Source: Mycoavidus cysteinexigens (GTDB lineage Bacteria > Pseudomonadota > Gammaproteobacteria > Burkholderiales > Burkholderiaceae). From it: DNA of 64,000 nucleotides. Location: contig NZ_AP018150.1 in the NCBI RefSeq assembly GCF_003966915.1, forward strand, positions 186,001 to 250,000, read 5' to 3'. The translations under genes were made by a program, and so were the position numbers. The notes beneath the pieces are model-generated. The model saw only the letters and a list, made by a program, of their open reading frames with translations. It did not search any database and was not told where the DNA came from. Of this stretch, positions 9,515 through 18,657 are shown in pieces (within the stretch, counting starts at the first letter, position 1; each line of letters opens with the position of its first letter).

Positions 9515-10672
9515 TTAAGCGGTATCGATGGCGCACTCACGCTCGGTTTTATCGTTATCGCCTAGTGCGCCAACTCGCGCCAGGATGCGTAGCTCACGGC
9601 CAACTCGCTCAACGGATTGAAATGAAAGCGTGACGCGTTGCGCTAAGGAGGCGGGTGCGGCAAGTTTGAACATACCCAGTGCATCGCATAATAAGCTGGG
9701 CGCTAAATAGATGAGCAGTTCATCAATGCAATGCTGCTGTAAAAGTGCGCCATTTAGACTTGGGCCAGCTTCAACATGTAATTCATTAATGCCACGTTCG
9801 CCCAGCAGGTGTAGCAACGCAGGCAGATCAACTTGAGCCGAAGAATGGTTGGCAAGCGAAATGACTTCGGCGCCGCGCGCGCGTAATGCATGCGCTTTTT
9901 GCGCTCGCGTAGCATCAAGCGAGGCGCAGACAATCAGTAGCGGAGCATGGCCATTTAATACATGGGCATCGAGCGGCACCTCAAGCCGACTATCGACTAA
10001 GACCCGTAGTGGTTGGCGTGGCGTGTCAACGCCACGCACGGTCAATTGCGGATTATCCGTGCGTACCGTCCCAATGCCCGTCAAGATGGCACACGCCCGC
10101 GCGCGCCAGAGATGGCTATCAGCGCGTGCTGCAGAGCTTGTAATCCATTGGCTTTCTCCGCTGGGCAAAGCGGTGCGACCGTCTAAGCTGGCGGCAATTT
10201 TTACGCGGACCCATGGCCGGTGGCGGGTCATGCGTGAAATAAAGCCCAGATTGAGCTCATACGCTTCGTGCGCGAGCAAACCGCAACGCACATCAATTTG
10301 CGCTGCGCGCAGCAAAGCCAGGCCTTGACCTGATACTAGCGGGTTCGGATCTTCCAACGCGCTAACGACTTGGGCGATTTGCGCTTCAATTAAGGCCTTT
10401 GCACAAGGTGGGGTGCGGCCGAAGTGGCTGCATGGCTCTAATGAAACATAAGCGGTAGCGCCGCTGGGATCATGTCCGCGCGTGCGCGCATCGTGTAGTG
10501 CTTGGATTTCCGCATGGGCGCCTCCTGCCGGTTGCGTAAATCCTTCGCCAATCACCGCGCCATCTTTAACCAGCACGCAGCCGACGCGCGGGTTGGGCGT
10601 CGTCGTATACATGCCACGCGCAGCAAGCGCCAAAGCTCGCTGCATATACATGAAATCAGCGTTAGAAAACAT
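9515..10672 (-). CDS. ribD: Bifunctional pyrimidine deaminase/reductase RibD
   Basis: RibD carries out the second and third steps from GTP towards riboflavin: deamination of the pyrimidine ring and NADPH reduction of the ribosyl side chain. The N-terminal deaminase domain has the zinc site H53-x-E55 (HAEIQAL) with C81 and C90 (PCSHFGRTPPC). The C-terminal reductase domain follows from about residue 155 (RVKIAASLDGRTA) and ends near 365. Length (385) is normal. It starts only five bases after the hemL stop, so it probably shares a transcript with hemL, and it leads into ribE. Confidence 0.96.
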   Translation of the reverse strand: MFSNADFMYMQRALALAARGMYTTTPNPRVGCVLVKDGAVIGEGFTQPAGGAHAEIQALHDARTRGHDPSGATAYVSLEPCSHFGRTPPCAKALIEAQIAQVVSALEDPNPLVSGQGLALLRAAQIDVRCGLLAHEAYELNLGFISRMTRHRPWVRVKIAASLDGRTALPSGESQWITSSAARADSHLWRARACAILTGIGTVRTDNPQLTVRGVDTPRQPLRVLVDSRLEVPLDAHVLNGHAPLLIVCASLDATRAQKAHALRARGAEVISLANHSSAQVDLPALLHLLGERGINELHVEAGPSLNGALLQQHCIDELLIYLAPSLLCDALGMFKLAAPASLAQRVTLSFQSVERVGRELRILARVGALGDNDKTERECAIDTA

Positions 10673-10677
10673 GAACT

Positions 10678-11961
10678 CTAGTCATTTAAGGCTGAGAATG
10701 CGGCACGTGCTGCCGTAAGCGTTGCATCAATCACTGCAGCATCGTGTGTAATGGAGACAAAGCCTGCTTCATAGGCGGATGGAGCGAAATAAAACCCCGC
10801 AGCGAGCATATGATGGAAAAAAGCATTGAAATGCTCTAGATTGCAATTTGCAACCTCAGCCAAACAAGTGGGAGGGCGAGCCGTAAAATATAAGCCAAAC
10901 ATCCCTCCTATATGATCGGTTGAGAAGGCAAGGCCTGCGGCGCGAGCGGCCTGCGCGAGGCCCTCCGTTAAGCGCGCGGTTTGAGTTTGTAGCTGTTCAT
11001 AAAAATTAGGTGCTTGCAGGCGCTTTAAGGTTGCTAGTCCGGCGGCCACAGCGAGTGGGTTGCCAGCGAGCGTACCTGCTTGATAGACCGCGCCAAGCGG
11101 GGCTAAATGCGCCATAATCTCGCGGCGCCCGCCAAATGCAGCGGCGGGCATGCCGCCGCCGATAATTTTGCCTAAGCAGGTCAAATCCGGTGTAATGTTG
11201 TAGAGTGCTTGCGCGCCACCTAGCGCCACGCGAAAGCCGCTCATCACTTCATCAAAAATTAAAAGCGCGCCATGTTGCGTGCATAGTTCGCGCAGCTTCT
11301 GAAGAAAGGTAGGCGCGCCGCGTACCAAATTCATGTTACCAGCGATGGGTTCAACGATCACAGCAGCAATTTCTGCCCCGATGGACGCAAAAGTTTCGCT
11401 CAATTGCTCTAGATTGTTATATTCAAGCACAGTTGTATGCTGCGCAACCGTATCCGGCACGCCTGCCGAAGTCGGCTGGCCAAAACTTAAGAGTCCCGAT
11501 CCTGCTTTGATGAGCAAGCTATCTGCATGGCCGTGGTAACACCCTTCGAATTTAATAATGCGCTGGCGTTTGGTAAAACCACGCGCAAGCCGCAACGCGC
11601 TCATGGTGGCTTCGGTGCCGCTGCAGACAAGCCGGACTTGTTCAATTGAAGGGACGAGCTTGCAAATCTCTTCCGCGATTTCAATCTCAGCCTCAGTCGG
11701 TGTGCCAAAACTAAATCCGTGAGTTAATGCAGTTTCAACTGCTGCCAGCACCTGCGCATCTAAATGGCCGAGAATCATTGGCCCCCATGAGCCAATATAA
11801 TCAACGTAACGCTTACCGTCGGCATCCCAAAAATGAGGTCCTAACGCGCGTTTGATAAAACAAGGGGTGCCGCCCACCGAGCGAAAAGCACGGACGGGAG
11901 AGTTAACTCCACCGGGGATGGTTTTTTGGGCTCGCGCGAACAGTTCGTGGTTACGGGACAT
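10678..11961 (-). CDS. hemL: Glutamate-1-semialdehyde 2,1-aminomutase
   Basis: HemL, a PLP-dependent class III aminotransferase, converts glutamate-1-semialdehyde to 5-aminolevulinate for heme synthesis by the C5 pathway. The 427-residue protein has the Schiff-base lysine K265 in [10 protein letters not shown], matching the E. coli position. Other diagnostic segments are [14 protein letters not shown] (114-127), [10 protein letters not shown] and [11 protein letters not shown]. The C5 pathway is standard in betaproteobacteria. It is the first gene of the minus-strand hemL-ribD-ribE-ribBA-ribH-nusB series. A 62-base gap separates it from hisP upstream. Confidence 0.96.
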   Translation of the reverse strand: MSRNHELFARAQKTIPGGVNSPVRAFRSVGGTPCFIKRALGPHFWDADGKRYVDYIGSWGPMILGHLDAQVLAAVETALTHGFSFGTPTEAEIEIAEEICKLVPSIEQVRLVCSGTEATMSALRLARGFTKRQRIIKFEGCYHGHADSLLIKAGSGLLSFGQPTSAGVPDTVAQHTTVLEYNNLEQLSETFASIGAEIAAVIVEPIAGNMNLVRGAPTFLQKLRELCTQHGALLIFDEVMSGFRVALGGAQALYNITPDLTCLGKIIGGGMPAAAFGGRREIMAHLAPLGAVYQAGTLAGNPLAVAAGLATLKRLQAPNFYEQLQTQTARLTEGLAQAARAAGLAFSTDHIGGMFGLYFTARPPTCLAEVANCNLEHFNAFFHHMLAAGFYFAPSAYEAGFVSITHDAAVIDATLTAARAAFSALND

Positions 11962-12023
11962 AAGGTTATTTCTCGAAAAAAAGCGCTTAAGAACAAGTCA
12001 AATTCGTCTGCACAAGATACAGT

Positions 12024-12803
12024 TTACTTAAGGCTGCCTGCCAGAAATTGCTTTAACCGGTCACTTTTTGGATGCAAGAAGATCTCATCAGGGGGGCCTT
12101 CTTCTTCAATCCGTCCTTGGTGCAGAAAAATCACGTGATTGGATAAATGGCGCGCGAAGCCCATCTCATGCGTGACAACAATCATGGTGCGGCCTTCGTT
12201 CGCCAAAGTCTGCATCACTTTGAGCACTTCGCCGACGAGCTCTGGGTCAAGCGCGGAAGTAGGCTCGTCAAAGAGTAGCACATCTGGATGCATCGCAAGA
12301 GCGCGGGCAATCGCCACGCGTTGCTGCTGCCCGCCGGATAGATGCGTTGGATATTTTTTTTCAATTTCGCGGCCGAGCCCGACTTTATCCAGATAGAGAC
12401 GAGCGCGCTCTTGCGCTTGCGCGCGCGATAGGCCGAGTACATGCACGGGTGCTTCGGTGATATTTTCCAGGACGTTTAAATGCGCCCATAAATTGAAATG
12501 CTGAAATACCATTGCTAGCCGCGTGCGCAGGCGTTGTAATTGCTTATGATCAACAACTTGCAACTGGCCTTGCTGATTAGCGATGGTGTGTACTTCTTCG
12601 CCATCAATAATGATGCCTCCAGCGTTGGGCTGCTCAAGGAAGTTGATGCAACGCAAAAGCGTGCTTTTGCCGGAGCCCGAAGAGCCGATGACACTTATTA
12701 CATCCCCCGCCTTAGCCTGCAACGATACGCCTTTAAGGACCTCTTGCGCACCGTATCTTTTGTGCAAATCGGTAACGACTAATTTATAGTGAGCTGAGTC
12801 CAT
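12024..12803 (-). CDS. hisP: Basic amino-acid ABC importer, ATP-binding subunit (HisP type)
   Basis: The nucleotide-binding subunit of a polar amino-acid ABC importer; it hydrolyses ATP on the inner face of the membrane. In 259 residues it has a Walker A at 40-48 (GSSGSGKST), the signature LSGGQQQR near 155-162, a Walker B ([13 protein letters not shown]) and a switch histidine in VVTHEMGFA. The insertion [14 protein letters not shown] and the overall match are closest to HisP/ArgP of the histidine and lysine-arginine-ornithine transporters. It follows hisM by 38 bases in the order binding protein, HisQ, HisM, HisP, so the four proteins form one importer. Confidence 0.93.
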   Translation of the reverse strand: MDSAHYKLVVTDLHKRYGAQEVLKGVSLQAKAGDVISVIGSSGSGKSTLLRCINFLEQPNAGGIIIDGEEVHTIANQQGQLQVVDHKQLQRLRTRLAMVFQHFNLWAHLNVLENITEAPVHVLGLSRAQAQERARLYLDKVGLGREIEKKYPTHLSGGQQQRVAIARALAMHPDVLLFDEPTSALDPELVGEVLKVMQTLANEGRTMIVVTHEMGFARHLSNHVIFLHQGRIEEEGPPDEIFLHPKSDRLKQFLAGSLK

Positions 12804-12841
12804 AGGAAGCGTATGGGTAGAGAGAGTGAGTAGTATCGCGT

Positions 12842-13540
12842 TTACAGATAAGCCAGCCAGCGTCGCTCGGCTCGCCTAAAGAGCCAAACTAGCGCAAACG
12901 AAATACAGAGATAAAGGAACGCGGCTAAACTAAACGCCTGAAAAGTCAGATAAGTCGCCGCATTTGCGTCGCGCGCGATTTTTAAAATATCCGGCACGGT
13001 TGCGGTAAAAGCGATGGTTGTCGCATGCAACATGAGAATCACTTCGTTACTATAAGCCGGCAAAGCTCGTCTAAGCGCTGAGGGCAGAATAATGCGCCGA
13101 TACAATGTAAATTGGCTCATGCCATACGCGCGCGCTGCCTCGATCTCATGGGGTGAGCTGGTTTTAATTGCGCCGGCAAAAATCTCTGTGGTATAGGCGC
13201 ATGTGTTCAGCGCGAAGGTGAGTAAGGTGCAATTCATGCCATCGCGGAAAAAATCGCTTAACAGAGGTGTTGTTTGCACTACATTCAGGGTGTAGATGCC
13301 AGTATAAAAAAATAACAACTGAACATACAGTGGCGTGCCACAAAATACATAGGTATAGAGTCGCACGGGCGCAGCAATCAAACGCCGGCTCGACACCCGC
13401 GCGACTGCCAACGGGATCGCTAAGCAAAAACCAAAAGCGATGGACACCACTAATAGCCATAGCGTAATGACTAACCCCGTAGCTTGGTAGCCATCCGTGA
13501 AAAGATAAGCGCGCCAGTAATCGTGTAGAAGTTCGATCAT
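12842..13540 (-). CDS. hisM: Basic amino-acid ABC importer, permease HisM type
   Basis: A 232-residue inner-membrane permease with about five membrane segments and the permease motif [22 protein letters not shown], which couples to the ATPase. Near-constant HisM segments are visible: [15 protein letters not shown] near the start, [29 protein letters not shown] and [17 protein letters not shown]. It ends [12 protein letters not shown], like enterobacterial HisM. It overlaps the hisQ stop by four bases and precedes hisP. Histidine, lysine, arginine or ornithine is the expected substrate; the sequence does not tell which. Confidence 0.93.
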   Translation of the reverse strand: MIELLHDYWRAYLFTDGYQATGLVITLWLLVVSIAFGFCLAIPLAVARVSSRRLIAAPVRLYTYVFCGTPLYVQLLFFYTGIYTLNVVQTTPLLSDFFRDGMNCTLLTFALNTCAYTTEIFAGAIKTSSPHEIEAARAYGMSQFTLYRRIILPSALRRALPAYSNEVILMLHATTIAFTATVPDILKIARDANAATYLTFQAFSLAAFLYLCISFALVWLFRRAERRWLAYL

Positions 13541-14226
13541 AGCGCCGCTTTACGGACCCCAACCAAATAACGGCGCTCTAAAGCGATTAGCACAAGATTC
13601 GAAAGCGCTGTAAGCACAAGATAGATGAGGGCGGCGATGAGTACAAAGAAAAACATATTGTATGTGCCTTTGCCGGCATCCTGTACCGCTTTGACAAGGT
13701 CTGAAAGGCCAATAATTGAGACCAGTGCAGTGGCTTTTAATAGCACTTGCCAGTTATTGCCAATACCGGGTAGCGCAAAGCGCATCATTTGCGCAAAAAG
13801 AATGCGTCGAAAGATTTGCCAGCGCGTCATGCCATACGCCGCGCCCGCCTCTAGCTGACCCCGCGGCACGGCTTGAAAAGCGCCGCGAAAAGTCTCGGTG
13901 AAATAAGCGCCATAAATAAAACCGAGGGTTAGCACGCCGGCGGAAAACGAATCGATCTCTAGCGGATTAAGACCAATCAAATCCGTTAAGTTATTGAGCC
14001 AAATTTGAATGCTGTAAAAAATCAGTAGCATGAGCACCAAATCCGGCACACTGCGAATCAATGTCGTATAAGCGGTGGCGCAGGCTGAGGCAAGCCGGTT
14101 TTTTGACAATTTGGCGCTGGCGCCAGCTAACCCGAGCACGAATGAGACCGCCAGCGATAGTACCGCGAGCTGAATCGTTTGCCATGTGCCCTGTGCAATA
14201 AGCGGGCCGTATCCCTGTAAAAGCAT
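13537..14226 (-). CDS. hisQ: Basic amino-acid ABC importer, permease HisQ type
   Basis: A 229-residue permease that pairs with HisM to form the membrane channel. The segments TTLIRSVPDLVLMLLIFYSI, GAYFTETFRGAFQAVPRGQ and EAGAAYGMTRWQIFRRI are hallmarks of HisQ. Five or so hydrophobic segments are evident. The gene begins 19 bases after the binding-protein gene and overlaps hisM by four bases (ATGA), which suggests coupled translation. Confidence 0.93.
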   Translation of the reverse strand: MLLQGYGPLIAQGTWQTIQLAVLSLAVSFVLGLAGASAKLSKNRLASACATAYTTLIRSVPDLVLMLLIFYSIQIWLNNLTDLIGLNPLEIDSFSAGVLTLGFIYGAYFTETFRGAFQAVPRGQLEAGAAYGMTRWQIFRRILFAQMMRFALPGIGNNWQVLLKATALVSIIGLSDLVKAVQDAGKGTYNMFFFVLIAALIYLVLTALSNLVLIALERRYLVGVRKAAL

Positions 14227-14245
14227 GAGAGTTTAAAAAATCGAC

Positions 14246-15019
14246 TTAATTGCTATAGTGACTACGGTTGAAATATTTATGGGTTAACTTTTGATATGTA
14301 CCGTTTTGACGAATCTCAGCAAGTGCTTGATTGAGCTGTTCCTTCAGATCCGTATCTCCTTTACGCAAGCCAATCGCAATGCCCTGTCCCAACGTTTCAG
14401 GGTCCTTGATAGATGGCCCGGCAAAGGCAAAACCTTGGCCCCGCGGGGTTTTTAGAAAGCCAACCTCAGCTTGTATTTCATCTTGCAACGAGGCATCAAG
14501 TCGCTTGGACAAAAGATCGGCATAGACTTGGTCTTGGTTTGCATAGGAGATAATGGTAACTCCTCTAGGCGCCCATTGCCGTTTTGCATAAGTTTCTGCG
14601 GTGGTACCCTGTTGCACGCCAATCCGCTTGTCTCTTAGCACTTTGGCATCTGGCGTTAGTTTAGCATCCGCCAATGCTACCATGCGGGCAGGAGCATCGA
14701 ATAGTTTATTGGAAAAATCGATTTGCTTTTTGCGTGGCTCGGTAATAGTCATAGAGGACAAAATAGCATCGAATTTGCGTCCCTTTAAGGCCGGAATCAT
14801 GCTGTCAAAATCTTGCTCAACCCAAATACACTGTGCTTGCAATTGAGCGCAGAGTGCTGCGCCAAGTTCTATATCAAGGCCTTGCACTTTACCATCGGGG
14901 CCTTTAGATTCAAGCGGCGGGTAACTTGGGTCGACGCCGAAACGAATGACTTTCCAGTCTTTCGCGTTTACACTAGCAGTGGCAAGTGCGAGCGCTAGAT
15001 AAATAGCCAGCCTTTTCAT
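14246..15019 (-). CDS. Lysine/arginine/ornithine- or histidine-binding periplasmic protein
   Basis: A 257-residue periplasmic solute-binding protein of the ArgT/HisJ family (SBP_bac_3). A signal peptide is clear: MKRLAIYLALALATASVNA, with likely cleavage after ANA-type residues at about 19. The mature protein starts with VIRFGVDPSYPPLESKGPDG and includes CIWVEQDFDSMIPALKGRKF and SSMTITEPRKKQIDFS, typical ligand-site segments. A cysteine pair near residues 57 and 64 (ALCAQLQAQC) matches the disulfide of ArgT/HisJ. It is the promoter-proximal gene of the importer operon and delivers substrate to HisQM-P. Confidence 0.92.
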   Translation of the reverse strand: MKRLAIYLALALATASVNAKDWKVIRFGVDPSYPPLESKGPDGKVQGLDIELGAALCAQLQAQCIWVEQDFDSMIPALKGRKFDAILSSMTITEPRKKQIDFSNKLFDAPARMVALADAKLTPDAKVLRDKRIGVQQGTTAETYAKRQWAPRGVTIISYANQDQVYADLLSKRLDASLQDEIQAEVGFLKTPRGQGFAFAGPSIKDPETLGQGIAIGLRKGDTDLKEQLNQALAEIRQNGTYQKLTHKYFNRSHYSN

Positions 15020-15333
15020 GATCGGTATCTCTGATTAAAGCTCGGCATTTTACCGTAGCTAGGAGCGCCTGCGATGACATATGCTGTCGCATAATGCAAA
15101 CAAATATCGGTAAATTCCGGCGCTATGGGGGGGTGTTCGCTTAGCAAAGAGTTTATTTAATGCTGAAATCGCTGCCCCGTCAATCGAATTGGCGGCGACA
15201 GCGGTAGTTTAGAAAATATAATCCATCGTATTTTGCCTAAACGCTTGAAGATTGCCTTTGAATCAATCCAGAGGTAATCGCTAGCTTTAGGCCTTCAGTT
15301 ATTTATGTTTAACCTATTTTAACGGGTGAGTGC
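15020..15333. other. Divergent intergenic region between two ABC transporter operons
   Basis: About 314 bases with no gene. It must hold the promoters for the minus-strand amino-acid importer and the plus-strand permease gene. An imperfect GC-rich hairpin is visible around 15170-15208 (the arms contain CCGTCAAT and ATTGGCGG). Because transcription leaves this region on both sides, it is not a terminator of either operon and may be regulatory or chance. I see no clear consensus promoter. Confidence 0.5.
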
Positions 15334-17106
15334 ATGAAATTGCCTGTTCTTAAGCTGCCGATGCCTGCTGCTTCGGCATGGCGGTTGCTGCCAAATCGTT
15401 GGGATTTCGTGGTTTTCCCATTAATCATTTGCGTCATAGCAATGGCAGCGCTTGGTTTTCAGCAAACCATGGCGCCTCTCGCCACATTAAAAACCCAAGC
15501 GATTTCGCTTGATCCGGCCAATTTGCCCGAATATGCGTTGCGCACAACGTTGCGTATGCTAGCGGCGATGGTGGCAGCGCTTATTTTTACCCTGATCTAT
15601 GGCACGCTCGCAGCTAAAAGTCGCCGCGCGCAGAAAATCCTGATACCCATACTCGATATTTTGCAGTCGGTACCGGTGTTGGGTTATATCTCATTTACCG
15701 TGGCTTTTTTCTTGGCGCTTTTTCCGGGGCGTGTGATAGGGGCTGAGTGTGCGGCTATTTTCGCCATATTTACCAGCCAAGCGTGGAATATGACCTTTAG
15801 TTTCTATCAATCCCTGAGTACAGTACCGCGGGATTTGGATGAGGTTTCGCGCAGTTTTCATTTGAGTGCGTGGCAACGTTTCTGGAAGCTCGAAGTTCCA
15901 TTTTCAATGCCTGGCTTAGTGTGGAACATGATGATGTCAATGTCAGGCGGGTGGTTTTTTGTCGTGGCATCGGAAGCGATTACAGTCGGAAATCACACTA
16001 TCACGTTGCCCGGCGTTGGCGCTTATCTGGCGCAGGCAATTAATCAGCGTGATTTAACCGCGGTCGGCTGGGTAATCTTGACCATGGCGGCGGTGATTTT
16101 GGCGTATGACCAACTTCTGTTTCGTCCGTTGGTCGCGTGGGCGGATAAATTCCGACTTGAAACGACGAGTTCGGGGTTGGCGCCTGAATCTTGGTTGCTT
16201 GATTTGATTCACCGCACGCGCTTAATTAGTTGCTTGCTCGTGCCGGTCGGCTGGGTTTTGGCGAAGATCGCGCGCTTGCCAATTCGGTTTACGTTTAGAA
16301 AGCCGGCATTTGCGCTGACGCCTAAGTTCTTCACCCAATTTGCCCCGCTTAGCTTAAGTACTCGGGCGGTAGACATGATCTGGGGAGGGGCGATACTCTT
16401 TATCACCGGCTATCTTGTCTATCGAGTATCAAATTACATCTGCGCAGATGTAGGCTGGAGCGACTTGCTACTCGTATTAAGCCTGGGTTTCGCCACCTTT
16501 TTGCGAGTGCTGATTTTAATTGCATTGGCCTCTATTGTTTGGGTGCCAATCGGTGTCTTAATTGGGCTGCGGCCCGCCTTGGCGGAAAAAGTCCAGTCAT
16601 TGACGCAGTTTTTAGCCGCGTTCCCGGCTAATCTTTTGTTTCCGGTTTTTGTGGTCACGATTGCGCGTTTTCAGCTCAACCCGGATATCTGGCTTTCTCC
16701 GCTGATTATCTTAGGCACGCAATGGTATATCCTTTTTAACGTGGTGGCTGGCGCGAGTGCTTATCCCAATGATTTCAAAGAAGTCGCAACTAACTTTCGG
16801 ATCCGTGGCTGGCAATGGTGGCGGCAAGTGATGCTGCCGGGCATTTTTCCTTATTACGTCACAGGTGCCATCGCCGCTGCGGGTGGCGCATGGAATGCGA
16901 GTATCGTGGCTGAGGTGGTTTCATGGGGCGATACGAAGTTTGTTGCACATGGTTTAGGCGCGTATATTGCTGAGGCGACTACCGCGGGTCATTATCCCCG
17001 GATTATTTTGGGGATCGCAGTGATGGTGTTATTTGTCACTTTATTCAGCCGGCTGTTATGGCGCCCACTGTATGCCTATGCTGAAAATAAGTTTCGTCTT
17101 AACTAG
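15334..17106 (+). CDS. Fused double-permease ABC transporter subunit (nitrate/sulfonate/taurine class)
   Basis: A 590-residue membrane protein made of two tandem ABC permease domains. The first coupling region is around residues 165-195 (DEVSRSFHLSAWQRFWKLEVP), the second around 475-510 (FKEVATNFRIRGWQWWRQ). Each half has about six hydrophobic segments. Both halves have the BPD_transp_1 fold seen in nitrate/sulfonate/bicarbonate transporters. The single polypeptide can therefore provide both membrane halves, with the ATPase encoded next (102-base gap). No periplasmic binding protein is encoded nearby, so the substrate cannot be predicted. GGTGAG lies before the ATG. Confidence 0.85.
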   Translation: MKLPVLKLPMPAASAWRLLPNRWDFVVFPLIICVIAMAALGFQQTMAPLATLKTQAISLDPANLPEYALRTTLRMLAAMVAALIFTLIYGTLAAKSRRAQKILIPILDILQSVPVLGYISFTVAFFLALFPGRVIGAECAAIFAIFTSQAWNMTFSFYQSLSTVPRDLDEVSRSFHLSAWQRFWKLEVPFSMPGLVWNMMMSMSGGWFFVVASEAITVGNHTITLPGVGAYLAQAINQRDLTAVGWVILTMAAVILAYDQLLFRPLVAWADKFRLETTSSGLAPESWLLDLIHRTRLISCLLVPVGWVLAKIARLPIRFTFRKPAFALTPKFFTQFAPLSLSTRAVDMIWGGAILFITGYLVYRVSNYICADVGWSDLLLVLSLGFATFLRVLILIALASIVWVPIGVLIGLRPALAEKVQSLTQFLAAFPANLLFPVFVVTIARFQLNPDIWLSPLIILGTQWYILFNVVAGASAYPNDFKEVATNFRIRGWQWWRQVMLPGIFPYYVTGAIAAAGGAWNASIVAEVVSWGDTKFVAHGLGAYIAEATTAGHYPRIILGIAVMVLFVTLFSRLLWRPLYAYAENKFRLN

Positions 17107-17208
17107 GGACGGCGCAAAATGCGGTTGGTCTGGCGCGATATACTGCTCAACGCGCTAGCGCTAAGCGGCCGCTTCATTTTGCTTCATTTTAGAAAGATTT
17201 ATATATAG

Positions 17209-18513
17209 ATGCCCATGCACAATTCAGCCCTCAATCAACCTGATGAAATTTTGCGCGTAACCAATGTACGGCGCGGTTTTAAAAAATCGCAGGGAGAGCT
17301 ACTGGTACTTGATGGTGCAAGCCTAACCTTAAAAAGTGGTGAAATTGTTGGCTTGCTTGGCCGTTCGGGGTCTGGCAAATCGACTTTGCTGCGTCTGATT
17401 GCGGGTTTGATCGAACCCAGCGGCGGTGAAATTGAGTATTTAGGCAAACCCTTGACTGGCCCGGCTGAGGGGGTTGCGATGGTGTTTCAGACGTTTGCGC
17501 TATTTCCTTGGCTGACCGTGTTGCAAAACGTCGAAGCTGGGTTGGAGGCGCTTGGGGTGAGCGCGCGTGAACGACGCCAACGCGCGCTTGCTGCGATTGA
17601 TCTAATTGGCCTAGATGGTTTTGAAAGCGCTTATCCGCGTGAGTTATCAGGTGGGATGCGGCAACGCGTAGGGTTTGCGCGGGCGCTCGTGGTTAACCCA
17701 ACTTTACTGTTAATGGATGAGCCATTTTCAGCGCTTGATGTATTGACGGCCGAGACTTTGCGGACTGATTTATTGGATTTATGGAGTGAAAAAAGCTTAC
17801 CCATTAAAGCCGTATTGATCGTCACGCACAATGTAGAAGAGGCGGTCTTTATGTGCGACCGTATTTTAGTGCTGTCCTCCAATCCCGGCCGGGTTATGGC
17901 TGAAATTCCGGTACCTTTTAAGCATCCACGTAACCGGCTTGACCCGGCTTTTAGGCGCTTGGTTGATGATATTTATGCGCGCATGACGGCTCGCCCGAGT
18001 GCCGACGCAATGCGTAAAGGTTTAACCTTGGGGAGTTGGTTGCCAGAAGTCTCCACTAACTTGATGGCGGGTCTGATCGAAACAGTCGCGGCGCCTCCCT
18101 ACGGAGGTAAAGCAGATTTGCCTGAAATTGCGCGCACTCTTCACCTTGAAGTGGATGATCTATTTCCCGTCGCTGAAATGATGCAATACCTGGGTTTTGC
18201 AGATGTCCGCGAAGGCGATATTTTGCTCACGCAGCCCGGCAAGAAATTTGCTGAGTACGGTACTCAGGAACGCAAAAAGCTCTTTGCTGAGCATTTGTTG
18301 CGCAATGTACCGCTGGCTGCTTGGATTAAACGTGTCTTGCATGAGAGACCTGGCCGCCGCGCGCCACGTGTGCGATTTGAGCAAGAATTAGAGGATTTTT
18401 TATCGGACAGCGCGGCTGAACAGACGCTGGACGCAGTCATCAATTGGGGCCGCTACGCAGAAATTTTTTCTTACGACGATCAATCTGAGGCCTTCAGTTT
18501 AGAAGATGATTGA
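17209..18513 (+). CDS. ABC transporter ATPase with C-terminal AAA-associated domain
   Basis: A 434-residue protein. Residues 1 to about 260 are an ABC ATPase of the nitrate/sulfonate class, with Walker A GRSGSGKST near 51-59, LSGGMRQRVGFARAL as signature and Walker B LLLMDEPFSALD. The remaining 170 residues match the C-terminal 'AAA-associated' extension (PF09821 type) found on a subset of such ATPases. Part of it reads like a winged-helix module (IARTLHLEVDDLFPVAEMM). The extension may sense a ligand or phosphate state; this is inference. It functions with the fused permease upstream. ATG 17209 or 17215 are both possible starts. Confidence 0.85.
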   Translation: MPMHNSALNQPDEILRVTNVRRGFKKSQGELLVLDGASLTLKSGEIVGLLGRSGSGKSTLLRLIAGLIEPSGGEIEYLGKPLTGPAEGVAMVFQTFALFPWLTVLQNVEAGLEALGVSARERRQRALAAIDLIGLDGFESAYPRELSGGMRQRVGFARALVVNPTLLLMDEPFSALDVLTAETLRTDLLDLWSEKSLPIKAVLIVTHNVEEAVFMCDRILVLSSNPGRVMAEIPVPFKHPRNRLDPAFRRLVDDIYARMTARPSADAMRKGLTLGSWLPEVSTNLMAGLIETVAAPPYGGKADLPEIARTLHLEVDDLFPVAEMMQYLGFADVREGDILLTQPGKKFAEYGTQERKKLFAEHLLRNVPLAAWIKRVLHERPGRRAPRVRFEQELEDFLSDSAAEQTLDAVINWGRYAEIFSYDDQSEAFSLEDD

Positions 18514-18657
18514 AAAAAATCTAGCTAGCTCTACGCGCGGCTGGCGATTGAAGATGCCGATGAGTGTTTGATCGCATCGGAAACGAGTATGCTATCTCGT
18601 ATAATCTATAGCTTACTAAAACCCATTACGTTTTACCGTATATCTACCCCTGCCGTT

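Noticed and set aside
10673-10760. FMN riboswitch ahead of the riboflavin genes
   Set aside because: No conserved RFN-element segments seen; ribD starts five bases after hemL, leaving no leader.
15170-15208. GC-rich hairpin as a transcription terminator
   Set aside because: It lies between divergent genes and has no T-run, so neither transcript would end here.
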